DNA from: Maridesulfovibrio sp.
GTDB taxonomy: Bacteria; Desulfobacterota; Desulfovibrionia; Desulfovibrionales; Desulfovibrionaceae
Direction of reading: 5' to 3'
Assembly (NCBI RefSeq): GCF_963667685.1
Contig: NZ_OY763931.1
Location: 310,001 to 374,000 of the forward strand
DNA: 64,000 nucleotides
The notes below the pieces were generated by a model. It worked only from the letters and a program-made list of their open reading frames with translations, was not told where the DNA came from and ran no database searches. The stretch's first letter is position 1; every line of letters starts with the position of its first letter. The position numbers and the translations under genes are program-made. Shown one piece after another: positions 42,401-49,980 of this stretch.

Positions 42401-44294
42401 TCACCATGGCGAAGCCTTTGCGCGGCAGTTTGAAGGTAAGCGGACCTTCGCTGTTGGAAATTTTTCTGATCAACCCTTCGGTCAATTCGGCCTGTTTGTC
42501 GATCTTGCCCCAATTTACATTTTGGATGGTGTCAAAGGGGGTTCCCCAGTATTCCCGTCCGTCGTTTACTGTCGCGAAAGTAAAGCAGAGTTTGCCTGAC
42601 ATGGTTCCGATTTCACTGCTGAATTGCGGTTTATCAAGCAGCCATGTCTGCCACGGGCGCGTGCGGTCAGGGCGCAGGGTATCCTTATACATGCCTTTGG
42701 TTCCGGTCTGCTTTTCAATTTCCGGGACCGCATCTTCAAGAATGTCGTTAATGCGTGAAAATGTGCGGGAAAGATTGACTCGCGGTCGGAGTTCATAAAA
42801 CCATCCCTGGCCAAATGCGCCGACTCCCTCTCCATGACTGGAAAGGTGCAGGGATATGCCGCAGACCATTTCCTTAGCACGTACTACTTTACGCAGTTCG
42901 CGGGCGCTTTGTACTGCGGCAAGCTGATGTTTTATATCGTTTTTGGTTTTAAGGACATTCTCCTTAACCATGGGGAAAAGGTTCCTGACCGCAGCCATTT
43001 CATCGGCGGGGAGGGCGGAGTAGTCGGATTTCCATGAAATCTGGCGCAGCAGTTTACGGCGCCGGGCAAGTTCGCTGATGGTTGCGGGGTCTGCATCTTC
43101 CTGCAATCTGAGCAGCATGAGTCTTTTGCTGATGACATCCACTTCATCCTTGATCTGGTTTTTTAGAGTCTCGGAGAGCAGTGCAAACAGCTGCGGGTTA
43201 TCCTTCGCCAGATTTTTATCCAGCGGATTGCCGAGTTCGAGAGCATCAATGATTTTGGACGCGTCATTTTTTTTATTACGCAGTTCAACTTTAATCTTTT
43301 TGAGTGTCTTGCTTTTACCGGAAACAGCGGTGAAAAATTCACGCATGCCGTGCAGTGATTGTCCATGTCCGGTTGTCGCCAGAAGAAGTACCGAACGTTT
43401 GGGCGGATTGGCGGCCATTGTTTTGCCGATTTCAAGGAGAGAGGCTATCGACAGGGCCTCGTCCGCACCGGGGGAATCTCCCATGACGTACACGGAACTG
43501 TCGTAAAATGCTTCAATAATGACCAGCTCTTCAGCCATTTTCGGGTCGCTGCCTTCAATGAGGCAATAAACGTTTTCCGCCTCTACGCGTTCCCATTTGC
43601 TGCGGGATTTAATTTCTCCTGATTCGGAAACAAGTTTGCTCCCGATTTTAGCATCAAGGCCCAACTCTTCACGGGCATCTGCGCCGCTCATGTAGTAGCG
43701 GGGAAAATCAAGTGGAGAAAGTTCCAGCTTTTCCTCAAAAAAACCTTTCTGGGTAGGTCCGTTATCAATATAGATAAGAGCGGAAGCCCCCAGACTGGCA
43801 GCATTAAGCCAGTTTTTGCCGGACTCCATATCCATCATCACAATTGCGTCTTTAACCGGAAGGCCGTTGAAATTGTCAAGCGAACCTTTCCCCACATAAA
43901 TGACCGGGCCGGTTAATCCTTCGCCCGGAGTCGCAGGCGGAGAAATAGCGTTGAGTTTTGCCGGGCTGATGCGGAGCTGTTTTCCATTATGAATACTGAA
44001 AACAGTCTCTCCGGCAGTCATAACCGGGGCTAGAAATAGATGCTTTCCGGTCTTGAAACTGCCCAGCTCACTGAATTTCATCTCGATATAATCGGCAGCC
44101 CTTTTAGCTCCCGGCGAACCGAAGGAACGGTCTCCGAAAGAAGAGAGTTCCGTAATAGTCTGCCTGATGGAATCGCTGGAACTGTAAGCTTCGGCCGGAT
44201 AGCTTGCGCATAACAGCATCAGGGCGAAGATAAACAGTAATACAGGATAGTCACACCTGTGCCTTGAATTGTGATCAGCTGGAAATATGGACAT
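39426..44294 (-). CDS. Giant FtsX-type ABC permease with degenerate M28-peptidase-like domain
   Basis: This protein has 1622 residues from ATG 44294, which follows CCGGAGG (the longer frame to 44342 overlaps the ATPase gene). In order it has a signal/anchor (about 17-35), an M28/PA-like exported region (about 40-330), further exported domains with a beta-rich carboxypeptidase-regulatory-like stretch (about 640-740), transmembrane helices near 950-1030 and an FtsX/MacB-type permease with a large loop and three terminal helices (about 1080-1450). A soluble cytoplasmic domain of about 150 residues ends it. The M28 motifs are broken: GHYDS reads AFYDS, GADDN reads GADEA, and the EE pair reads GH. 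It works with the ATPase at 44314. Substrate unknown. Confidence 0.85.
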   Translation of the reverse strand: MSIFPADHNSRHRCDYPVLLFIFALMLLCASYPAEAYSSSDSIRQTITELSSFGDRSFGSPGAKRAADYIEMKFSELGSFKTGKHLFLAPVMTAGETVFSIHNGKQLRISPAKLNAISPPATPGEGLTGPVIYVGKGSLDNFNGLPVKDAIVMMDMESGKNWLNAASLGASALIYIDNGPTQKGFFEEKLELSPLDFPRYYMSGADAREELGLDAKIGSKLVSESGEIKSRSKWERVEAENVYCLIEGSDPKMAEELVIIEAFYDSSVYVMGDSPGADEALSIASLLEIGKTMAANPPKRSVLLLATTGHGQSLHGMREFFTAVSGKSKTLKKIKVELRNKKNDASKIIDALELGNPLDKNLAKDNPQLFALLSETLKNQIKDEVDVISKRLMLLRLQEDADPATISELARRRKLLRQISWKSDYSALPADEMAAVRNLFPMVKENVLKTKNDIKHQLAAVQSARELRKVVRAKEMVCGISLHLSSHGEGVGAFGQGWFYELRPRVNLSRTFSRINDILEDAVPEIEKQTGTKGMYKDTLRPDRTRPWQTWLLDKPQFSSEIGTMSGKLCFTFATVNDGREYWGTPFDTIQNVNWGKIDKQAELTEGLIRKISNSEGPLTFKLPRKGFAMVNGKARFIRQGELFADQAAPGAVFMGFQGKTRFYALSDAEGDFKYQGVASKKMVQSKLIIEGYKYDKNGKIIWAIDKQKTGINAYRLKMHRLDMETKLIMFGCRQTTLFDLLTPRTFRYMTKVEVLDGSRDATPMHYWYSRIDTRSSTIASVFLEPEVPLKMTLSDTVLNRKMILIHSNPRDPAGKGYFIKEWPIIPATDYRAARDMWTLLAPRIKNLESHGIVNQQIRTLEQKGTKALDNAAAAWKERRYGDFMTDARAAWALASKVYLDVDQTQKDVLVGVLFYIALFIPFAYCMERLIFSFADIHKRIIGFLAVLSAVIAVIYSVHPAFELTYSPMVVILAFFILGLSVMVSLIIFFRFEKEMILLQQRAHKTQTSEISKWKAFTSAFVIGVSNLRRRKLRTFLTCLTLTILTFTIMSFTAVKSLREHTYVKFNDDKPYYGLFMKNLGWHDLPRETLGIVSNDFDENGIVAPRGWMELKDKTTSAVTPVSFGGKQEEVKGLVGLGTMEPHVSGIDKILVDGKWLVSGKTNQILLSREMAARLGASAGDSVNVWGSKFLLVGIFDGQKLTEHTDLDGEPITPVIFPSAAAQELSEVEAEAIESGEDIDTFQGRYTHIPGEVTAIIPYETLMAMGGNLKALAIAPVSGNFSKQTVNSLIDRYGLPIFSCDDSGTYLCQSSDSINYSGIPNIIIPLIISALIVLNTMITSVYERKKEIAVYTSIGMAPTHVSFLFIAEAIAFAVISVVVGYLIAQTASGLLAGTALWEGMTANYSSMAGVAAMILVIAITLISVIYPSKVAANIAIPDVNRSWKMPDTDTNTIEATLPFLLKHNEQQDAGGFLLEYLESHTEVSHGLFSTSEIEVNFSQEHLPESVCDILEGCPDHITCFRFNVRVWLAPFDFGVKQMVELRFRPSEAHPQFLEAVLFITRESGEIGAWKRLNKEFINAIRKQFLIWRSLDPEKQKTFREKVPEMMAFGFTGLNTRNKLADL

Positions 44295-44313
44295 TAAGGG
44301 AAGCCTCCGGTGA

Positions 44314-45048
44314 TCAGGCCATGCGGATACAGCCCACATCAATATTGAGCTGGTCGCGGTTTTCGATTTTCTTGATCAGTCCGTCCTCAATCCAAATAAC
44401 CCGGTCGGAGGCGTTGAGCATTTTGTAGTCGTGGGTTGCAGTGATAATAGTGACCCCGCGTTCCTTACTCAGATCGTTCATGAGTTTGATGATTTCCTCA
44501 CCGGTGGAAAGGTCGAGGTTACCGGTCGGTTCGTCAGCGAGGATGATGGCCGGATCGTTAGCCAGAGATCTTGCGATAGCCACGCGCTGCTGCTGCCCGC
44601 CGGAGAGTTCCTGCGGTTTGTGGTTGTAACGTTTATGCAGCCCGACAAGGTCCAGCAGTTCAATACCCTTGGCTACTGCGGCGTCGTTATGCACCCCGGC
44701 GAAAATCATGGGCAGGGTGATGTTTTCCAGTGCAGTCATAACCTGAATGAGGTTGAAGGTCTGGAAAATGTAGCCGATCTTGCGGTTTCTGAGCCATGCC
44801 AACTCAAAGGCATCCAGTTGGGCGATGTCCACTTCATCAATGTAAACCTTGCCCTCTGTGGGTTTATCCAGACCGCCGATCATATTGAACAGAGTGGATT
44901 TGCCGGACCCGGAAGGGCCCATGATGGAAAGGTATTCCCCGGCATAGATTTCGAGGTCCACGCCTTTCAGGGCCTGAACATCAGTGTTGCCGAGTTTGAA
45001 ATTACGCTTGACTCCGGTTACCCGTACGATGGTGTGCTGGTCGGCCAT
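44314..45048 (-). CDS. ABC transporter ATP-binding protein, LolD/MacB type
   Basis: This 244-residue ATPase has Walker [19 protein letters not shown], Walker B ILADEPTGNLD and the H-loop TATHDYKM. The TGNLDL form after Walker B is typical of the LolD/MacB/FtsE branch that drives mechanotransmission permeases rather than ordinary import. Both FtsX-type permeases needed for a complete transporter flank it (45087 and 39426). It ends 19 bases before the giant permease gene. Confidence 0.95.
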   Translation of the reverse strand: MADQHTIVRVTGVKRNFKLGNTDVQALKGVDLEIYAGEYLSIMGPSGSGKSTLFNMIGGLDKPTEGKVYIDEVDIAQLDAFELAWLRNRKIGYIFQTFNLIQVMTALENITLPMIFAGVHNDAAVAKGIELLDLVGLHKRYNHKPQELSGGQQQRVAIARSLANDPAIILADEPTGNLDLSTGEEIIKLMNDLSKERGVTIITATHDYKMLNASDRVIWIEDGLIKKIENRDQLNIDVGCIRMA

Positions 45049-45086
45049 GTCTTTCGCCTTTTATCTTTATGTGTTCTGTTTGAAAT

Positions 45087-45761
45087 TTATTCTTCAACCC
45101 GCATTGCTTCGATGGGGCGCATGCGGGCTGCGATGAACGCGGGGTACAGGACACCCAGCAGGCTCAGTCCGAAGCCTACTCCGATAGAGTACAGCATAGA
45201 CATGCCCACTTCATTGACAGGAAGCATGGTCACGGCATCAAGACCGAAGCGTAGCAGCCCGATTAGTATTGCAATGAGTGCTCCGAAGAATGAGCCCAGC
45301 AAAGCACCGGCCGTTCCCTGCATTGATGCTTCCAGTAGGAACAAGCGTAGTACAAAGCTGTCCAGTGCTCCGAGACATTTCATTGTTCCGATTTCACGGA
45401 AACGTTCAGTAACGGCCATTAGCTGGGCATTAATGATTCCCACAGTGCAGACAATCAGGGAGAGGATGACAATCCAACGTTCTTTGGCGCTGCCGCCGGG
45501 TTCATAGCCTGTTTTTTCAAGAGTTTTGATAAGGCCGGGATCGCCTGAATTATATAATCCGTTTGAAATGTCGCTCCCTACGAGAACGTAGGCCAGAAAA
45601 GAAACCGCAAGAATCAGGCTGGTTACAGTAACCATGTTGCGCAGAAATCTTGACCTCAGGCTTTTCAGACTGATTTCAAATGATTTTTTAAAAGGCAGGA
45701 CAACCTGGGCCGCAATATCCGGCTTGGTGCCCTGACTTTGGAACGGAATTTTTTTCGACAT
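45087..45761 (-). CDS. Short FtsX-type ABC permease
   Basis: This 224-residue protein has four helices in FtsX order: one near residue 45 (NMVTVTSLILAVSFLAYVLVG), then three at the C-terminus (about 105-210). The conserved loop GTMKCLGALDSFVLRLFLLEASMQG is the coupling region that contacts the ATPase. The periplasmic loop is very short compared with MacB or LolC/E, so the large exported part of the transporter is supplied by the 1622-residue partner. It is the first gene of the cluster; the promoter should lie in the 290 bases upstream. Confidence 0.88.
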   Translation of the reverse strand: MSKKIPFQSQGTKPDIAAQVVLPFKKSFEISLKSLRSRFLRNMVTVTSLILAVSFLAYVLVGSDISNGLYNSGDPGLIKTLEKTGYEPGGSAKERWIVILSLIVCTVGIINAQLMAVTERFREIGTMKCLGALDSFVLRLFLLEASMQGTAGALLGSFFGALIAILIGLLRFGLDAVTMLPVNEVGMSMLYSIGVGFGLSLLGVLYPAFIAARMRPIEAMRVEE

Positions 45762-45858
45762 GTCTGGCTCGGTTTATGTACCGGGGTCAGGACCGGAGCT
45801 GTTGCCGGACTGCAAAATATGCAAGAGCCACCAGCAGTCCGCCTGTCAGTATCCGTAA

Positions 45859-45886
45859 TTCATGGATCGACCCCTTGATCCATGAA
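45859..45886. repeat. Ten-base inverted repeat before the permease cluster
   Basis: TTCATGGATC (45859-45868) and GATCCATGAA (45877-45886) are exact inverted copies around eight bases. They lie about 100 bases upstream of the first gene of the leftward cluster, where a dimeric repressor site would fit. The remaining 290-base gap (45762-46052) is A/T-rich on its right side and holds no supported gene. Confidence 0.4.
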
Positions 45887-46052
45887 CGAATCCATACAAT
45901 TTAACACTAATTAAATAACGTAAATGGCCTGAAATGCAAAGGGAAAATGCCATCTTCACGATTACTTTGCACCGCTGGTTGAAACCTGATGTGGCTGCGG
46001 TTCGCAGTCTTTTGCTCTTAAAATACCATGAATTAAATTAAAGAATGGCAAT

Positions 46053-46838
46053 TTATATAATTTCGCGAATATCCTTGGTCCGCAGTCCGGTGGTCAAGCG
46101 GATTTTTTGGAGCAGGTAAGAGAGAAAAAGGAGGGAGGTTTTATTCATACGCTGATGATGGAGCATGAACCCGGCGCACCCTGATTCTACAGCTTCGACC
46201 ATCAAATCTTGAAGTTTTTCAATTCCTATTTGACGGGAATCGGTTTTCACGGTGTGAAGGTCAATATTGACCGGAATGTCCGGGAGATTATGGGGGGAGG
46301 GAGGAGCCACGTTAGTACTCCTGGAAATGGCAATGAAACCGAGTTCCGCAAGTCCTTCCATTGTTTCCAAAGAACAGCGGTTCCATGGCGGAGTGAAGAG
46401 CGGGGTGAAGTTGTCCGCTAAAAGGGCTGCAAGTTTTCTTCGTCCTCTGTCCAGTTCTCCGGTCACGGTCTTTTTTGAGCGAGATGGTCCGAATTCGAAT
46501 TTTTTGCCTTCTTTTTCATGATTTATGTGCCGGTATCCGTGCTGGTGCAGACACCATAAATTCAGATCAGGACCAAGCTCACGCAACAGAGAGTCCCGGT
46601 GGTTTTCGTTCAGCCACGCAGGAACAACAGCAAGAGCCAGTGGCGTACTGTGTTCCCTAAAAGTTTCAACCATGCCGGAAAACTGTTTTCCCGGATAGCC
46701 GACATCATCAGCCCGAAAAAAAACATCGCAACCGTTTTGCGGGATGTGTTTTTCAAACTCCGGCCACCAAAGCTCAAACGCGTTATGAAGTTTGGAAATA
46801 TGATTTTTCCAGATTGAGGATACTGGTCTGGCGGACAT
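46053..46838 (-). CDS. Polysaccharide-deacetylase-like protein
   Basis: This 261-residue cytoplasmic protein has the segment FFRADDVGYPG (two acidic residues at the start of the barrel), LWCLHQHGYRHIN (His-x-His-type metal ligands) and LFTPPWNRCS, a pattern matching NodB/DUF2334-like carbohydrate deacetylases. The late MLHHQRMN gives the final histidines. It probably removes acetyl groups from a glycan intermediate of the neighbouring glycosyltransferases. Its start overlaps the stop of the preceding gene by one base. Confidence 0.8.
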   Translation of the reverse strand: MSARPVSSIWKNHISKLHNAFELWWPEFEKHIPQNGCDVFFRADDVGYPGKQFSGMVETFREHSTPLALAVVPAWLNENHRDSLLRELGPDLNLWCLHQHGYRHINHEKEGKKFEFGPSRSKKTVTGELDRGRRKLAALLADNFTPLFTPPWNRCSLETMEGLAELGFIAISRSTNVAPPSPHNLPDIPVNIDLHTVKTDSRQIGIEKLQDLMVEAVESGCAGFMLHHQRMNKTSLLFLSYLLQKIRLTTGLRTKDIREII

Positions 46839-47989
46839 TAGCTTAACCTCAGTTCACGGATAAATTTAGATGAATTGTGTGCGCCTTCCAGATTAATGGT
46901 GTGATCATTTTTGGTGCGTCGGCGTTTCAGCAGAGAATCAATTGTGGATTTCATGTCAGGTTTATCAGGAAGCACTTCCAGCGGAATGAAAGCGGACAGT
47001 CTTTCAGCACGCATGCGCTGTTCATGATTAAACGAGAACGGCTGCACTGCCGCTGGAATGCCTGATGTGAGGATGTCCATACAGGTATTGTATCCGGCCA
47101 TGGAAACCATGGCATCACCTGCGGTCAACAGGTTCGTGAAATCGGCTGCAAAACGTTTGATGGTGATATTCTGGTGTCCCGCTGCCGTCTTGAGCAGGGA
47201 ATCATATTTATCATCGTCCAGAAACGGCCCGGTGAGCATAAGCAATCTGCTGTCTGTGGCTTCCAGCTCAATGAAAGATTGCAGTACTGATTCCATCAAC
47301 GTTCCGCCTACTTTACCACCCCCGGCACTGGCTATGAGCAGCTTTTCCTTTTCAGTTACACCCAGCTCTTTGCGGATTCCGGCACGGACATCGGCATCGG
47401 GCTTCCGCGCCGCGAAACCGGTATATTCATAAGGAATTTTTATTTTATCTATGGCTTTGAAAGTCTCATTCAGAGCCGCAATTTTTGGGTCTGAATGAAT
47501 TAGCAGCAGGTCGAAATATTTATTAAGGTACTTTATGCAACGTTCTTCATGCTTGCCGCTGTCGTCGCGCTCAACAAGAATGTCCCGCAGGGAACAGATC
47601 ACCTTGATATCACCAAATTCACCGGCTCGAATAGCATCAAGCACGGGCAGGAGTTCAAATCTGAATGCCTTGCGCCCGAATGGGAAAAGCTCGATCAGAA
47701 ACACTTCCGGTTTTTCTTTGGCAAAAATTTTAAGCAGTGTCGCGCGGCGCTCTTCTTTGACATCCTCAAGTTCACGGTCTTTATCCGTAGGCATCAGCCC
47801 GCCGAACTCTTCATTCATGCACAGTCCGGGCAGTTGGAGATACTTCACATTTGGCGGCAGCGGTTGATCCGGCCGTTCTCCGCCGGCAACAAATAGAACT
47901 TCTTCCTGATCCAGTCCCTTGGCTATTTCAATACTGCGGAAGAAATGGCCCATTCCGAGTACGTGTTGGCAATATTGGATAATTTTCAT
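46838..47989 (-). CDS. MurG/GT28-like glycosyltransferase
   Basis: This 383-residue protein has a GT-B fold: N-terminal QYCQHVLGMGHFFRSIEIAKGL (the glycine loop seen in MurG-like enzymes), a C-terminal donor-binding part with LIASAGGGKVGGTLMES and AGDAMVSMAGYNTCMDILTSGIPAAVQPF. It is related to the proteins at 51243 and 52656, which share the GLGH-(I/V)-x-R-(T/S) start and the GGYNT-type motif. The substrate is unknown. It overlaps the histidine phosphatase gene by four bases. Confidence 0.85.
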   Translation of the reverse strand: MKIIQYCQHVLGMGHFFRSIEIAKGLDQEEVLFVAGGERPDQPLPPNVKYLQLPGLCMNEEFGGLMPTDKDRELEDVKEERRATLLKIFAKEKPEVFLIELFPFGRKAFRFELLPVLDAIRAGEFGDIKVICSLRDILVERDDSGKHEERCIKYLNKYFDLLLIHSDPKIAALNETFKAIDKIKIPYEYTGFAARKPDADVRAGIRKELGVTEKEKLLIASAGGGKVGGTLMESVLQSFIELEATDSRLLMLTGPFLDDDKYDSLLKTAAGHQNITIKRFAADFTNLLTAGDAMVSMAGYNTCMDILTSGIPAAVQPFSFNHEQRMRAERLSAFIPLEVLPDKPDMKSTIDSLLKRRRTKNDHTINLEGAHNSSKFIRELRLS

Positions 47990-48603
47990 AATTTTTCGTT
48001 CAGTCTTTCAACGGTGAGGCGTCCGTTCCAGTTCAACCAGTGCAGTCTGCGTTTTTTCACCTTTTTTCCTTCACCGGGCATGAAATCGTGGTCGAGCAAT
48101 TTGTAGATAATCGTTTTCATTGTCCCTTCGTGGCTTACTGCCAGAATCTTCAATTCCTCTTTATCTATTCTGCTGGCGATTTCATTAATCCCCTGTTCAA
48201 GGGCGGCAATACCTCGCTCGGCACATTCTAAGCGGTTCTCGCCGTTGTTGGGAGTGAAACCCCATCCTTTGGCTACTTCCTCTTCGATTTTTCCGGGAAA
48301 TTTTTCATGCAGTTCTTTGGTGGTCAGTCCCGACCATTCTCCCCAGTCCTGTTCGCGCAGACCGGGCAGACTGATCAGCGGCAGTTTCAGACCTTCGGTA
48401 ATGATGTTCGCGGTAGCGATGGTGCGGCCAAGGTCACTTGTCAGCACTGCATCGAACGTTTCCGGTTCGAGGGTTTTGCGCCACGCGGCGGCCAGTTCCC
48501 GTCCGTACGCAGAAAGCGGAGAATCAAAATGTCCCTGAATGCGTCCGGCCTCGTTCCATTCTGTTACTGAGTGACGGATAAATGCTATCTTTACGAATTT
48601 CAT
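47986..48603 (-). CDS. Histidine phosphatase (phosphoglycerate-mutase-like)
   Basis: This 205-residue protein has the catalytic RHSVTEWNEAGRIQGHFDSPLS near the N-terminus (RHG-type motif with Ser instead of Gly), and a second histidine in ILAVSHEGTMKTI. The family removes phosphate from sugars, sugar-nucleotide precursors or small metabolites. Being enclosed between glycosyltransferase genes with four-base and one-base overlaps, it probably dephosphorylates a sugar-phosphate intermediate of this locus, for example in making a nucleotide-sugar donor. This role is inferred. Confidence 0.88.
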   Translation of the reverse strand: MKFVKIAFIRHSVTEWNEAGRIQGHFDSPLSAYGRELAAAWRKTLEPETFDAVLTSDLGRTIATANIITEGLKLPLISLPGLREQDWGEWSGLTTKELHEKFPGKIEEEVAKGWGFTPNNGENRLECAERGIAALEQGINEIASRIDKEELKILAVSHEGTMKTIIYKLLDHDFMPGEGKKVKKRRLHWLNWNGRLTVERLNEKL

Positions 48604-49721
48604 TAATATCTCCAGTGGCTGATTTCATTCAGTTTGCATTCAACTTTTAGCAGGTTGTCGCTTAGATCAAAATGTTTTTTGATGCGAACAGGTGCGGCTT
48701 TGGACATGGCCGCACGCAAGTCGGAATCAATCAGCAGCTTCTCAAGGTTCGCAGTCAGGGACGGAAGATTTTTTTCAGGGGATAGCAGACCTGTTTGGCC
48801 ATGAGCAACGGCTTCTTCAGGGCCGGATGTTGAATAGGCTACAACCGGGAGACCGCAACACTGGGCTTCCAGATAGACCATTCCCAGCGCTTCATTTATG
48901 CCCGGATATGCGAATAAATCTGCTGCGCTGTAATATTTGTGGAGTTCTTCGCGTTTTATCCTGCCAAGGAAATGAATCCTATTTCCTGCTTTTTGCGCCG
49001 CAAAATCCTGCAAGCGGGACCGAGCTTCCCCGTCTCCGGCAATAAGCAGGACCACCTGCGGATATTTTTTGCTGAGTGGCGCGAAAGCATTGATAAGATC
49101 CGTGATGCTTTCTGCTTTCACGTCTTCACGGAGCATGGCTGCGCTTAGAATTACCTGCTTGCCGTCAAGACTATGTTTCCGGCGTATTTCTGCTTCTCCA
49201 TCAGAATTGTAACTGAATTGTTCAGTCTTGATCCCGACGTGAGTGCGCGTAAGTTTTTGCGGTAAAATTATCCGGGATAGATTCTCAAAGTCCAACTTTT
49301 TATTCGCGAACACATGGTCAGCATGGAGCAGGGCATGTTTATTAATCATGTAGCCCGGCCATGTCCTTAGATTCCGTCGGTACTTGGTCGCAAATACTCC
49401 CTGATATATTGCATAAGGAATGCCCAGCTTGGCTGAAATATACGGTCCAAGCAGGTCCGGGGATTTATAGTAGCTGTGGTAGGTCAGCCAGATATCAGGG
49501 TTGAAATCCCTGACCCTTTTTAAAGTACGCTGTAATTCCAGAAAAAGTCCCGGCCATTCCAAAGGCTTTCCGGTTATGTGGCGAAGTCTCGCACGGCTGG
49601 CAATCAGTAGCTCATGGCCTTGGGCTTGAAGAAAATCGTGCAGGGTACGCCCAATGATCAAATCCCCGGAAGGAAGAGGGTGATCAATATGTTTGTGAGG
49701 TGCAAAAAAAGCTATCCGCAT
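48603..49721 (-). CDS. GT4-family glycosyltransferase
   Basis: This protein has 372 residues from ATG 49721 (GGAGG of an intergenic repeat lies seven bases ahead; the longer frame to 49775 is rejected). It has N-terminal RIAFFAPHKHIDHPLPSGD, the donor domain LLIAGDGEARSRL and the retaining GT4 signature FAYPGINEALGMVYLEAQCCGLPVVAY with the conserved E-x7-E pattern. It probably adds a sugar in assembly of a surface glycan. It overlaps the histidine phosphatase gene by one base. Confidence 0.92.
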   Translation of the reverse strand: MRIAFFAPHKHIDHPLPSGDLIIGRTLHDFLQAQGHELLIASRARLRHITGKPLEWPGLFLELQRTLKRVRDFNPDIWLTYHSYYKSPDLLGPYISAKLGIPYAIYQGVFATKYRRNLRTWPGYMINKHALLHADHVFANKKLDFENLSRIILPQKLTRTHVGIKTEQFSYNSDGEAEIRRKHSLDGKQVILSAAMLREDVKAESITDLINAFAPLSKKYPQVVLLIAGDGEARSRLQDFAAQKAGNRIHFLGRIKREELHKYYSAADLFAYPGINEALGMVYLEAQCCGLPVVAYSTSGPEEAVAHGQTGLLSPEKNLPSLTANLEKLLIDSDLRAAMSKAAPVRIKKHFDLSDNLLKVECKLNEISHWRY

Positions 49722-49726
49722 TGTGC

Positions 49727-49925
49727 TGCCTCCGGCGGCCCTTCTGGTACCAGAGGAGAGGACTCTATGAACCATAACTTGGCCTTTTGCTACCGCCCAA
49801 AAGTGCTTCCCCCTCTCCTCTGGACTCCTCTCCCCCTTCCCAAAACGCGTTGATTGGGGGATGAAATTTATTTTTTATGCAACCCGCAGTTCCCTACACT
49901 AAGCAGGCGAAGCCCTACTAAAAGG
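49727..49925. repeat. Desulfovibrio-type intergenic repeat, copy 2
   Basis: The element begins with TGCCTCCGGCGG (49727-49738). It contains a 12-base inverted repeat CCAGAGGAGAGG (49750-49761) / CCTCTCCTCTGG (49812-49823), an inner CTTTTG...CAAAAG hairpin (49784-49803) and the block GGCGAAGC (49906-49913) followed by TAAAAGG. Its CGCCGGAGGCA edge supplies the ribosome-binding site of the gene at 48603-49721. The gap 49722-49980 holds no supported gene. Confidence 0.65.
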
Positions 49926-49980
49926 TTTTAAACCGCAGGAGGCGAAATCAATTTATCAAAAGTGCGAAGCGCATCAAATC

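Noticed and set aside
44295..44342. Longer N-terminus of the giant permease
   Set aside because: It would overlap the ATPase gene; the ATG at 44294 has a good ribosome-binding site and is closer to the signal peptide.
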